Made by a program: the position numbers and the translations under genes
Part shown: piece by piece, positions 55,769-64,000 of the stretch
Position numbering within the stretch: position 1 is the stretch's first letter
How the letters are laid out: each line of letters opens with the position of its first letter
Notes under the pieces: generated by a model
The model's database searches: none
What the model saw: only the letters and a program-made list of their open reading frames with translations
Told to the model about the DNA's origin: nothing
NCBI GenBank assembly: GCA_002708765.1
Contig: PAPD01000013.1
Coordinates: 97,670-161,669 of the forward strand
Direction: 5' to 3'
DNA: 64,000 bases
Origin: Gammaproteobacteria bacterium
Lineage (GTDB): Bacteria; Pseudomonadota; Gammaproteobacteria; Pseudomonadales; Azotimanducaceae

Positions 55769-57187
55769 ATGTTACGTCAGCTTCTTGTTATCCTAGTTTT
55801 CCTTAGCTACACCCAATCAGCCTTTGCACTGTCTCATCTATCCTCAGAAGACCGAAAAATCATCGATCTCATTGTTGAGGGAGAGCATGTAGTAAGCATG
55901 GAAGACACGAAAGAGATTTTAAGAGAAGGAGCTGTCGCCGTAGACAAGGGAGTAATAATCGCTTTGGGGAAAGCCGATGATCTTAAAGAACGTTATCGGG
56001 CAAAAATTGTATTGGGTGGTAAGAACCGAATCGTAATGCCTGGCTTAATTAACGGACATTCACATGCCGCTATGACACTATTTCGTGGAATAGCTGACGA
56101 CCACTCACTCTTTGAATGGCTCAACCGCTATATATTTCCAGCCGAAGTCGAGTATGTAAATAGAGAATTCGTTCAGGTAGGGACTGAACTCGCATGTTGG
56201 GAAATGATTCGTGGAGGCACTACCACTTTCGTAGACATGTACTATTTTCCTGATGTTATTGCCGAAGTCGTGGAATCCTGTGGATTAAGAGCTCTTATAT
56301 CAGCAACCGTTATCGACCAACCCAGCCCTGACGCCAGGAATGCAAAAGACTCACTCAAGAAAGGGAAATCCTTTGTGACAAAGTGGAAAGACAGAAACAG
56401 CAGAATAATTCCGATACTGGGTCCTCATTCGAATTACACTCTCGACCTAAAACAACTAATAGATACTCGGCGGCTCGCGAACCAACTCGGGATAGGTTTA
56501 AGCATACACCTGGCAGAATCAAAGTACGAAAACCAGTACGCGAGAGATAATTACAAAAACACCAGCGTAAATATTTTTGAATCGATCGGATTTTTTGAGG
56601 GGCGGACCATCGCAGCGCATGTGGTCTGGCCTAGCGACGAAGAAATAGAAATTCTTGCAAAAAGAGCAGTTGGTGCCATATACAATCCGACCTCAAACAT
56701 GAAGACCGCGGCCGGGATTGCACCAATTTCCAAGATGATAGAAGCAGGAATAAAAGTTGGATTGGGCACCGATGGCGCTGCAAGCAACAACGATCTGGAC
56801 ATGTGGGAAGAAATGCGATTAGCGACTTTATTACAGAAGATTAATAAAATGGATCCAGAAGCTCTTCCAGCATCCAAGGTAATTTCTATGGCAACCAGAG
56901 AAGGATCAGAGGCGATCGGAATTTCAAGCATCGTTGGCACATTAGAAGTTGGAAAGCGCGCAGACTTGATTCAGGTTTCAACAGAAGATGTTCACCACAT
57001 ACCGACTTACGATGTTATATCTCACCTGGTATACGTTACCGATGAACAGGATGTCGAAAGCGTAATCGTAGATGGAAAAATACTAATGAAGGACAAAAAC
57101 ATTCTTACCATAAATACTGAAAAAGTTCGAAAAAGAGCTTCTGAAATTGCCTCTTCCATAAATCAGTCTCTTAAGGGAAGAAGATAA
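55769..57187 (+). CDS. Exported amidohydrolase of the MtaD/AtzA/TriA (S-adenosylhomocysteine deaminase-like) type
   Basis: The 472-residue product has a signal peptide (QLLVILVFLSYTQSAFA). A metal-dependent amidohydrolase barrel then starts with MPGLINGHSHAAMTLFRG (HxH near residue 97), HLAES and AHVVW, and the GTDGAASNNDLDMWEEM loop near 333. These are the metal ligands and catalytic residues of the ATZ/TRZ subfamily, which deaminates aromatic amines such as methylthioadenosine. Most such enzymes are cytosolic, so export is unusual. Substrate is not known. Confidence 0.87.
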   Translation: MLRQLLVILVFLSYTQSAFALSHLSSEDRKIIDLIVEGEHVVSMEDTKEILREGAVAVDKGVIIALGKADDLKERYRAKIVLGGKNRIVMPGLINGHSHAAMTLFRGIADDHSLFEWLNRYIFPAEVEYVNREFVQVGTELACWEMIRGGTTTFVDMYYFPDVIAEVVESCGLRALISATVIDQPSPDARNAKDSLKKGKSFVTKWKDRNSRIIPILGPHSNYTLDLKQLIDTRRLANQLGIGLSIHLAESKYENQYARDNYKNTSVNIFESIGFFEGRTIAAHVVWPSDEEIEILAKRAVGAIYNPTSNMKTAAGIAPISKMIEAGIKVGLGTDGAASNNDLDMWEEMRLATLLQKINKMDPEALPASKVISMATREGSEAIGISSIVGTLEVGKRADLIQVSTEDVHHIPTYDVISHLVYVTDEQDVESVIVDGKILMKDKNILTINTEKVRKRASEIASSINQSLKGRR

Positions 57188-57316
57188 TAGAAATAGCGAA
57201 AAACCAGATTCATCAGAAACCATATCAAAGAAAATCACAATCGGGTAATTTCTTTTGGTAGTGGAGTTTTGTTCTAATTGTTCTGCAGAAAAGATAAATA
57301 TGGGAGGAGAAACTGG

Positions 57317-57790
57317 ATGACTTTTCTTAACCTCGTTGTTCGAAAAGCAGTTCGAGAAGATCTCGCTAACATTAAAAATTTCAATCAGAAAATGGCCCTC
57401 GAGACGGAGGGTATATACCTTGAAGAGGAAACCCTAGCATCGGGAATCAAGGCTCTTTTCGATAATAGCGACCGCGGGTTTTATCTTGTTTCCGAGAATC
57501 CGGAATTTGGGACTTTAGGCACCCTAGCAATAACTTTTGAATGGTCGGATTGGCGCAATGGTATGTTCTGGTGGATACAAAGCGTATACGTAAAAAAAGA
57601 GGCCCGAAAACAGGAGGTTTTTACGCAAATGTACAAGGAAGTAAAATTTTTAGCAAAGAAAGACCCCTTCGCCTGCGGAGTCAGGTTATACGTTGAGAAG
57701 ACGAACCTGACCGCTCAGAAGACCTATGCTCAATTAGGAATGAAGGAAACACATTATCAGATGTGGGAAGAATTATTCGACCGGACCTAG
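57317..57790 (+). CDS. GNAT-family N-acetyltransferase
   Basis: About 157 residues from ATG 57317, which follows GGGAGGAGAAACTGG; an upstream in-frame start lacks support. The GNAT pattern is VRKAVREDLANIKNFN, then FYLVSENPEFGTLGTLAITF, WWIQSVYVKKEARKQEVFTQ in the acetyl-CoA strand and loop region (the QxxGxG/A core is degenerate, with RKQEVF), and LYVEKTNLTAQKTYAQLGMK. Acceptor substrate is unknown. Confidence 0.83.
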   Translation: MTFLNLVVRKAVREDLANIKNFNQKMALETEGIYLEEETLASGIKALFDNSDRGFYLVSENPEFGTLGTLAITFEWSDWRNGMFWWIQSVYVKKEARKQEVFTQMYKEVKFLAKKDPFACGVRLYVEKTNLTAQKTYAQLGMKETHYQMWEELFDRT

Positions 57791-57864
57791 AGCCTTTTTG
57801 AAAAAGCCAAAGTCTATCGATGATTTTGGTCGTCCTTGTGACTCTAGCTTCTTACTTTTTTCGG

Positions 57865-58185
57865 TCAACGATGCATGGGCCTGTTCTTATTTCGTCGGGT
57901 TTTCTTTAGCTCACGAAGGGATTCCTTGTTAGCAAACCTCCAGTCGATTTGTTCTTGGGTTGGCAATGGTTTGCTTTCAAGTAGGGAAATTAGTTTTCTT
58001 AAACTTTCTTGTTTTTCCAGATCCAGAAGGCCCGAATCAAGCCTAGCTTTCATCTTTTCTACCCGACTAGATCGAAATTTCTGAACATCGCTAACCGTTT
58101 TAAGATCATCGATTCGCGGTGACGGATCACTCCCGTAACCGGGCGCACTTAAAAATACTACTAAAAAAAACAATGATTTCTTCAT
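57865..58185 (-). CDS. Small exported helical protein, unknown function
   Basis: The 106-residue product has a signal peptide (KKSLFFLVVFLSAPGYG) and a charged helical mature region. A basic C-terminus (LRELKKTRRNKNRPMHR) ends it. I recognise no family. A 98-bp gap with GGTGCTTCTC on the minus strand separates it from the divergent SRAP gene. Confidence 0.6.
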   Translation of the reverse strand: MKKSLFFLVVFLSAPGYGSDPSPRIDDLKTVSDVQKFRSSRVEKMKARLDSGLLDLEKQESLRKLISLLESKPLPTQEQIDWRFANKESLRELKKTRRNKNRPMHR

Positions 58186-58283
58186 AGAGAAGCACCTCTT
58201 TTTTAATTAGATGCGTCTTAACTAATTAAGTTCCATCGAACTCGGAACTGCTCTTCGCAAGAAAGATAACCTATAATACGAAA

Positions 58284-58898
58284 ATGTGTGGAAGATTTAC
58301 CCTCAGTAACACCGATCAGGTCCGATCTATGTTTGGGCTTGAAATCAAACCCAGATTTAATGTCGCGCCATCAACCGAAATCCTGGTTGTTACGGATGGG
58401 GCTCAGTTCATGCATTGGGCTTACTCGCCGAAATGGGCGAAATCTCCCTTTAACTTAATCAATGCCAGGGCCGAAAGCCTAGGAGAAAAACCGAGTTATA
58501 CATCAGCAAAAAGGTGCCTCATCATAGCTGACGGATGGTTCGAATGGAAAAAAAAGGACAGACTGAAATATCCGTATTTTTTTCACATGCAGAACGAAAT
58601 ATTCCTTTTTGCTGGAATCTACAATGAATACAGGAACGTACCTGGTTGCGCAATTGTGACAAAAAAAGCAGACGGCAAGCCCGGACAGATTCATCACAGA
58701 ATGCCGCTTATAATCAACAAGAAAAACGCTGCCCAGTGGCTAAAAGGCGAAGATATATCTTTTGCGATCCCTTCTCAGGAAATTTACTTCCATCGGGTCA
58801 GCACACTAGTTAATTCACCAAAAAATGATACTAGAGAATGCATCGAACCTTACCAGGAAAAACGAAGGCACAAACTCAGCCATGAAGTTCATTATTAA
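58284..58898 (+). CDS. SRAP-family (YedK/HMCES) abasic-site protein
   Basis: SRAP proteins form a covalent thiazolidine link with abasic sites in single-stranded DNA, shielding them during replication. The 204-residue product keeps the key residues: Cys2 at the start (MCGRFTLS), Asn and Arg/Glu in LINARAESL, and the catalytic His in IHHRMPLII. WFEWKKKDRLKYPYF is another conserved segment. The Met must be removed for Cys2 to act. No SOS box was clearly seen upstream. Confidence 0.93.
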   Translation: MCGRFTLSNTDQVRSMFGLEIKPRFNVAPSTEILVVTDGAQFMHWAYSPKWAKSPFNLINARAESLGEKPSYTSAKRCLIIADGWFEWKKKDRLKYPYFFHMQNEIFLFAGIYNEYRNVPGCAIVTKKADGKPGQIHHRMPLIINKKNAAQWLKGEDISFAIPSQEIYFHRVSTLVNSPKNDTRECIEPYQEKRRHKLSHEVHY

Positions 58899-58914
58899 TG
58901 GATGATACTGAGTT

Positions 58915-59643
58915 CTACGACAGATTTCTTTCAAAGAGCGAAAGAATCCGACTCCAGTGTTTTTCCGCGCTTAGGCGGTCATAAATCTTCCCTCGCTCAG
59001 GAAATGCAAACCCATGTTCAACTCCCGGATACCACTCGATACGGTAACTAATATCGGTCGCCGAAATCGCTTTATCTAGTTGCCGAATTGTTTCCTCGGA
59101 GGCCCACTCATCTGTTTCTGCACAAGCAAAATACAATTCGCCCTTAGCAAGCCCAGCGATCTTATGAGGAGATTCTTCTCGTTTGGTTACCAGGTTCGCT
59201 CCATATATTGAAGCGGCACAAGATATCCTGTCCGGATAGAAACTCGCCGCAGCTATAGAAAAGGGCCCACTCATACAATAGCCTATTACGCCTATTTTCC
59301 GATTCTTGGATATCTGTTGTTTGTCGACATAGGCAATTAGCGAAGCAACGTCCTTCATCACCAAAGAGATTGACAAATGCTTTGTCATTTCAAACATTTC
59401 TTTTCTGCCCTCATCGGTCCATACCATCTCAAAATTGCGGGATTTCCTATAGTAAAGATTAGGTACCAAAACATGATAACCACTCGTGGCTAACCTCATC
59501 GCCATATCATGAAGCTCCTGACGCTTGCCGGGAGCGTCCATCAGAAACAAAACCGATGGGAACGATTCCCCCTCATCTGGAGATGCCGAGTACACATTCA
59601 TTTTTCCGTCTTCTGTTTTAAGGTCGATTTCTTTTTCTATCAT
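58915..59643 (-). CDS. Dienelactone hydrolase family protein
   Basis: About 242 residues from the ATG at 59641-59643. The alpha/beta hydrolase elbow is GVIGYCMSGPFSIA, with the Cys nucleophile that marks this family, and the His is in PGVEHGFAF. The likely acid is in CAETDEWASE. A longer frame with a TTG 20 codons upstream exists but lacks a good site, while AAGGAG lies 13 bp before the chosen ATG. Natural substrate is unknown; relatives act on lactones and esters. It converges with the SRAP gene. Confidence 0.83.
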   Translation of the reverse strand: MIEKEIDLKTEDGKMNVYSASPDEGESFPSVLFLMDAPGKRQELHDMAMRLATSGYHVLVPNLYYRKSRNFEMVWTDEGRKEMFEMTKHLSISLVMKDVASLIAYVDKQQISKNRKIGVIGYCMSGPFSIAAASFYPDRISCAASIYGANLVTKREESPHKIAGLAKGELYFACAETDEWASEETIRQLDKAISATDISYRIEWYPGVEHGFAFPERGKIYDRLSAEKHWSRILSLFERNLS

Positions 59644-59884
59644 CTCTGGCGATTGTCTCCTTTCACTTAACCTAAACAAAAACCTAGATAAATACCTTGG
59701 CAATCCTTTTAAAGGCTAAGCAAACCCGAGTTTGGGTTTCATCAATTCCTTAGAATAATTCTTCGCAACTAGAATCGCAAAAGACAATGATGACAAAGCT
59801 AGATCCGGAACACATAGGTTTTGTGAAGAACTGTTATATGGATTACGATGTCTAACAGACAAATTACTTTGAGAGCCAACCAGA

Positions 59885-61858
59885 ATGAAAAAATTACTGT
59901 TCCTGCTGTCTCTAGTACCGCTGATTTTAAGTGCCAAAAATCTACCTCCCGAAGGTTTTTGGGACATACAGGATCTTTCAAATCCACTGATCGATCAGCA
60001 AGGGAAAAATATTATCTTCATGAAGAAAAGGATAGACAAACAGAACGACAAATTCGTTAGCGAACTCTGGTTGACGGAAACCGACGGAAGCAATCAGAGA
60101 TTTTTCACCAAGGGCTCCTCACCGAAGTGGTTTCCTGATGCGAAAAAAATCGCTTTTATTAAAAAAGACGAGAACGAAATAGCTCAGGTCTTTTCAAAAA
60201 GCCTAGGGAAAGAAGGCACAAGTCAGATAACCACCCATGAAACCGATGTAAAAGAATTTTCAATCTCTCCAGATGGCAAGCTTATCTGTTTTTCAGCGTT
60301 TCACGAATACGATGATGACTGGGTCGTAGATATTCCGGGAAGAAAAAAAGGAAAACAATATAACTGGACAGATGAGCCGAAGGTTGTGAATACACTTCAC
60401 TGGAGGTACGACGGGAAAGGGGAATTGGAAAGTGGGGAGAACCACCTGCATTTGATTGGCTCAAACGGTGGTGCATCCAAAAAGATAAGCGACTGGGGAG
60501 TCGACTATGTCTCTGATCTGAGTTGGCAAGATCATGAGACTGTTATCTTTACTGGTAATGGTGAACTGAATGATATGTTGACGCCCTGGAAACAAACTTC
60601 TATTTTTTCTTTGCACCTAGGGACAAAAGAAGTTAATAGAATTTCCCCTCTGAAGGGGGTCTATACCAGACCAGAAATATCAAAAAATGGAAAGAAAATA
60701 TCATTCTTAGGGCATAGCAGTCGTGATTTTTCTTCAAACGCTTTTGATCTTTGGGTCTATAGCAATGATCTGTCCAGAAGGATTACGACGAATCTTAGTA
60801 GCACCCCTAGCAAGACAGTCTGGTTGTCCGATAACGAAATTGTTCTGAATCTGGACGAGAAGGGATCAAGAAAGTTAAAACTAGTGGACATAAGAAATTC
60901 CAAAACCAGGGATCTGGGGAACAACTTCAAGGATCAGTTTTTCCTCGCTTCTGCTTATGGAAAGAAACTGATTGGGACTCTAGCCACCGCGGACAGACCC
61001 TCCGAAATAGCAATCTTTAACGGAAAAAGCTTTGAAAAAATCACCAAATTTAATGAATTGTTGCTTAACCAGTATGAGCTAGGAAAAACCATAGAAATTA
61101 ACTATAAATCAAAGGATAACCTGGACATACAGGGATGGTATATTTTGCCTCCAGAGTTTCGAGAAGACAAAAAATATCCTCTTGTTCTAATTATTCATGG
61201 CGGTCCACATGCTATGTATAGAGCACAATTCAATTATCTCTGGCATCAGTTTGCTAGTGATGGATATGTAGTCTTATTCACGAATCCGAGGGGCAGTACC
61301 GGATACGGAAGTAAATTCGCTAATATAATTGATAATGACTACCCCGGGGAAGGAGATCTAGCTGATCTGCTGAATGGAGTAGATCAGATAACCCGGATGG
61401 GATTTATCAATGAAAATAAGATGTATGTCCAGGGATGCAGTGGAGGTGGGATTCTGACCGCCTGGGTCGTGGCTCATGATGACAGGTTTGCTGCAGCTGC
61501 CTCTCTTTGTCCAGTCACAAACTGGATTTCAATGGTCGGAACAACTGATATACCAGCGTGGACCTTCGAATGGTTTGACGTCCCCTATTGGGAGGACCCT
61601 TCCAGCTGGCTGGATAGGTCTCCTATTATGCGAACTGGCCATATCAAAACCCCGACACTAATGATGACGGGTATTCAGGACCTGCGAACACCTATGGCGC
61701 AAACGGAGGAAATGTTCGTGGCACTCAAACAGGCTGGCGTTCCGACAACGTTGATCAGAATGAATGGTGAATGGCATGGAACCGGAAGAAGAAAGCCGAC
61801 TAACTGGTTCCGAACCTATAGATACCTCTCCGAATGGTATAATAAATATGAACGCTAG
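59885..61858 (+). CDS. Exported S9-family prolyl oligopeptidase-like peptidase
   Basis: A 657-residue protein with a signal peptide (LLFLLSLVPLILSA). Residues about 30-400 form a beta-propeller with WxS/T and SPDGK-type repeats (FSISPDGKLICFSAFHEYDD). The last 250 residues are an alpha/beta hydrolase: LVLIIHGGPHAMY, FTNPRGSTGYGSKFA, nucleophile VQGCSGGGILTAW, acid MMTGIQDLRTPM and His NGEWHGTG. This is the acylaminoacyl-peptidase/dipeptidyl-peptidase group, which trims peptides in the periplasm. Its end overlaps the remnant luciferase-like gene by 4 bp. Confidence 0.92.
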   Translation: MKKLLFLLSLVPLILSAKNLPPEGFWDIQDLSNPLIDQQGKNIIFMKKRIDKQNDKFVSELWLTETDGSNQRFFTKGSSPKWFPDAKKIAFIKKDENEIAQVFSKSLGKEGTSQITTHETDVKEFSISPDGKLICFSAFHEYDDDWVVDIPGRKKGKQYNWTDEPKVVNTLHWRYDGKGELESGENHLHLIGSNGGASKKISDWGVDYVSDLSWQDHETVIFTGNGELNDMLTPWKQTSIFSLHLGTKEVNRISPLKGVYTRPEISKNGKKISFLGHSSRDFSSNAFDLWVYSNDLSRRITTNLSSTPSKTVWLSDNEIVLNLDEKGSRKLKLVDIRNSKTRDLGNNFKDQFFLASAYGKKLIGTLATADRPSEIAIFNGKSFEKITKFNELLLNQYELGKTIEINYKSKDNLDIQGWYILPPEFREDKKYPLVLIIHGGPHAMYRAQFNYLWHQFASDGYVVLFTNPRGSTGYGSKFANIIDNDYPGEGDLADLLNGVDQITRMGFINENKMYVQGCSGGGILTAWVVAHDDRFAAAASLCPVTNWISMVGTTDIPAWTFEWFDVPYWEDPSSWLDRSPIMRTGHIKTPTLMMTGIQDLRTPMAQTEEMFVALKQAGVPTTLIRMNGEWHGTGRRKPTNWFRTYRYLSEWYNKYER

Positions 61859-62336
61859 ATAAATTCTTCAATCACTCTCTCATATCTAGAGATATAATCT
61901 TCGGCAATTTCCGGGTCTTCATTTGGAACTGAAAGGATCATTCGGTCAATCTCGTGCTCGATCAGATAATCGATATACCTTCGCTCCGGTAGAAGCCCTA
62001 TTGCAGATATAGTTGTCTTACGTTTCTCGAGCTCTTCTTCATGCGACCTTAACTTTTTCTGGTCTTCGCCTAGAGTTTCTAGACGAGTTTGTTTTCCTGC
62101 TAAAGGATCCTGGCACTGGGTCGAAAAAACTGGTATCCAGCCGCCTCCCATCTTCACCACACGCCTTAGGGTGTTCGGCCCGAAACCTGCCAACAAAATC
62201 TCTGGGCAGAGTTTCTGAACGGGTTTAGGCCATAGCAGCTTGGTTCAAATTTGATATGCCTGCCACGATACTCGGCCAGCTCTTCCTTCCAAGGAACTCG
62301 GATAACTACAAGAAACTCAGTCGTTAGAGAAAAACC
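61855..62336 (-). pseudogene. Remnant of a luciferase-like (LLM class) flavin-dependent oxidoreductase
   Basis: Only the C-terminal half of this family is present, in two frames. Frame A (about 62336-62240) reads TEFLVVIRVPWKEELAEY, then RGRHIKFEPSC; frame B (about 62235-61855) reads LWPKPVQKLCPEILLAGFGP and NTLRRVVKMGGGWIPVF to the stop. A one-base frameshift near 62240 separates them. About 130-140 N-terminal codons, including the catalytic flavin site, are absent; upstream a stop closes the frame at 62337-62339. So the gene is 5' truncated and frameshifted, and not functional. Confidence 0.85.
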
Positions 62337-62342
62337 TCAACA

Positions 62343-62561
62343 TTGCCGCAAAAAGAGCCTACGCAGAATTCTGATCTTGCCAGCCCCGAAATTTTTGTCG
62401 ATAAGAAAAAGATAGAGGACTATCTAAGGCATAACTTCAACCTTACCAAAAAAGAAGCCGAGGTAATTCGATCTTCACTCTATCCCCTTTTGACAGAAAA
62501 AAAAAAGAAAGAAATAGAAAAACTCATACCCTCCTTAGATTATGGTTGGGACAGGCACTAA
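62343..62561 (+). CDS. Small hypothetical protein, weakly supported
   Basis: A 72-codon frame from TTG 62343 to 62561. The product is charged and helical (DLASPEIFVDKKKIEDYLRH, then KEAEVIRSSLYPLLTEKKKK) with no recognised domain. It has no convincing ribosome site. It starts just beyond the luciferase-like remnant and ends overlapping the SDR stop by 4 bp. It may be real or an artefact of that decayed spot. Confidence 0.35.
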   Translation: MPQKEPTQNSDLASPEIFVDKKKIEDYLRHNFNLTKKEAEVIRSSLYPLLTEKKKKEIEKLIPSLDYGWDRH

Positions 62562-63322
62562 CGCATTGCCGCGGGAAGCCCTCCATCAACAACCATTGTT
62601 TGGCCGGTGACCGAAGTAGAAGTAACAAAAGTAAGAACTTGTTCCGCTATATCGGCAACTTGACCAACTCGACCCAGAATAGCCTGACGCCGCGCGCCGT
62701 TAGACACCGCCTCGGGAAGACGATTTGCCATGCGTGTGTCTTCAACCAATCCAGGAGCAACACAATTGACCGCCACATCAGGAGCCATCGCAACTGCCAA
62801 ACAACGAGTCAAATGGTTTAAACCAGCCTTACTGGAAGAATAGGCTATACTGCTAGACCCAGGGGTAATCCCACCGGCGGAGGAAATATTTACTATGTGG
62901 CCTCCTCCTTCCCTTAACAGAGAAGCCGCTGATCTGGCTAGAAGAAACGGAGCTCTCAAATTCGTTTCGAGCACCCTGTCCCATATTTCAGGAGTTAATT
63001 TCTCAAGTTCCGGGAAGGGAATACCGATATTCCATGCCGCATTGTTTACAAGGATGTCCAGCTGCCCGAACTGGTCTTCAATCGATTTAACAGCTGCTTC
63101 GATACTGCCTGGATCCCTTTGATCCAGTTGTATTTTTGTTGACTTGCCGCCCTCATCACCGATCTCTTTCAGAGTTTGCTCTGCCCGATCTTCCGCTCCC
63201 TCGTAGGTAACTACTACAGTAGATCCAGACATTGCGAGCCGTCGCGCGATTGCCCGACCGATATCACCTGAGCCTCCCGTCACCATAGAAATCTTTCCAA
63301 TCAAAGATCTGACTTCGCTCAT
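62558..63322 (-). CDS. Short-chain dehydrogenase/reductase (SDR)
   Basis: About 254 residues from the ATG at 63320-63322, placed 7 bp after GGAGG. The classical SDR motifs are present: VTGGSGDIGRAIARRLAMSG (cofactor loop), NNAAWN, ISSAGGITPGSSSIAYSSSK with the catalytic Ser and YxxxK, and a final SVTGQTMVVDGG. The Tyr after GSS and the Gly-rich start suggest NAD(P)-dependent alcohol or oxoacid chemistry with unknown substrate. Confidence 0.9.
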   Translation of the reverse strand: MSEVRSLIGKISMVTGGSGDIGRAIARRLAMSGSTVVVTYEGAEDRAEQTLKEIGDEGGKSTKIQLDQRDPGSIEAAVKSIEDQFGQLDILVNNAAWNIGIPFPELEKLTPEIWDRVLETNLRAPFLLARSAASLLREGGGHIVNISSAGGITPGSSSIAYSSSKAGLNHLTRCLAVAMAPDVAVNCVAPGLVEDTRMANRLPEAVSNGARRQAILGRVGQVADIAEQVLTFVTSTSVTGQTMVVDGGLPAAMR

Positions 63323-63443
63323 ATTTTTTCCTCCAAACAAACTAGTAATCAAGTGAATTAAACTAAGAGGTCATTTTCACTTATCGAATATCTTCAAGCC
63401 AATTCGACCTCGCAGGTACTTAAATATGTGCAGATTTTTCTTA

Positions 63444-64000
63444 CTAGAAATCCAGCGGCAACTTCAAGTGTTTCTCGAACATCATATCTCTATGGGTTAT
63501 CAATTCCTCAAAATCTCCAAGCTCTAGACCTCCGATACTACCATAACTTAATCTCAGCCAATCGGGCATCGGATTGACTTCCTCAGGAAGAGGCAACAGC
63601 ATATTACTAAAACAAGCCCAATGAATGTCGCAGGCAGATACAGTTTGACCGACAAAATACGGTGAACGAACAGATTTCTGTTCTATGAGACAAGTTCTTA
63701 AATTTTCAAGAATTTCAGCGACTCTATTCTCTGCCCTCACAGCTTGCAAATCAGAAGAACCATAGGCTTTTTTCATCGTTTCCCTGTCTAGCACCGGATC
63801 ATTTAACAGAATTTTCTTTTCTTCTTCCGTCAGGACAATGCTCTGAAAAGAGGCCCTAGACATAAGACGTCGGGACCAGCCAAAACCTCCCTCTCCACAT
63901 ATTTCGTTACTTATACCGGAACAAAGAATCCTAGTTTTCGAATCGTCGGGAATAAGCTGGGGAGCTGGCTTCAATCTTTCTGCTAGAGCCACAATATCCT
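63444..64000 (-). CDS. Glutathione S-transferase-like protein, N-terminus beyond window
   Basis: The minus-strand frame enters at 64000 with no start inside the window (reads DIVALAERLKPAPQL), so it is 5' partial. The visible part (about 184 residues) is the helical C-terminal domain of a GST-like protein (AVRAENRVAEILENLRTCLI, FVGQTVSACDIHWACFSNML). It lacks the N-terminal thioredoxin-like half in view. Activity cannot be judged. It is separate from the GST at 6540-7178. Confidence 0.75.
   Translation of the reverse strand, partial: DIVALAERLKPAPQLIPDDSKTRILCSGISNEICGEGGFGWSRRLMSRASFQSIVLTEEEKKILLNDPVLDRETMKKAYGSSDLQAVRAENRVAEILENLRTCLIEQKSVRSPYFVGQTVSACDIHWACFSNMLLPLPEEVNPMPDWLRLSYGSIGGLELGDFEELITHRDMMFEKHLKLPLDF

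Overview
The window looks like chromosome from a Gammaproteobacterium, probably marine and free-living. The nadC gene next to a clan AA aspartic protease and a divergent ampD is a typical gammaproteobacterial arrangement. Around it sit GPH-type transporters, a sulfatase, a PhoD phosphatase and a rhamnulose-phosphate aldolase/dehydrogenase fusion. No rRNA, tRNA, insertion sequence, prophage or CRISPR array was seen. Genus and species cannot be assigned from the sequence alone.

Layout. 1-1 kb: the end of a cobalamin/siderophore-type binding protein and an ampD gene broken by an in-frame TAA. 1-5 kb: aspartic protease, nadC, gdhA and two small unknown genes that converge on a terminator hairpin. 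5-14 kb: catabolic and transport genes (two GPH transporters, GST, MetX-like hydrolase, PhoD, sulfatase, methyltransferase). 14-15.3 kb: a DUF6150-like beta-knot protein and two poorly supported plus-strand genes. 15.3-42 kb: a type VI secretion system (T6SS). It reads as one long minus-strand operon of about 25 kb, preceded by its sigma-54 activator. The order of transcription is: small winged-helix-like protein, a fused TssB-TssC sheath protein, Hcp, TssE, TssF, TssG, VgrG, DUF2169-pentapeptide protein, second pentapeptide protein, DUF3540, DUF4150 (PAAR-like), TssJ, TssK, TssL, TssM, TssA, and two large Ala/Gly-rich proteins of unknown function. 42-64 kb: scattered housekeeping and accessory genes. 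These include MAPEG, a GrdB-family selenoprotein decoded through an in-frame UGA, hydrolases, DoxX, a cyclic-nucleotide sensor, SRAP, an S9 peptidase, SDRs and GSTs, plus the decayed remains of a luciferase-like oxidoreductase.

The most notable points are these. (1) TssB and TssC are joined in one 714-residue polypeptide, no separate tssB exists in the locus, and no clpV/tssH is present in the window. (2) TssM has lost recognisable Walker A and B motifs. (3) A near-consensus sigma-54 promoter and an upstream dyad lie between the operon and an adjacent sigma-54 activator. (4) The last gene of the T6SS operon ends in two SH3-ligand-like PPRP motifs. (5) There is a clear selenocysteine codon with a SECIS-like hairpin at 43.2 kb. 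(6) ampD is interrupted by a stop codon. All function calls come from reading sequence motifs; no database search was possible.
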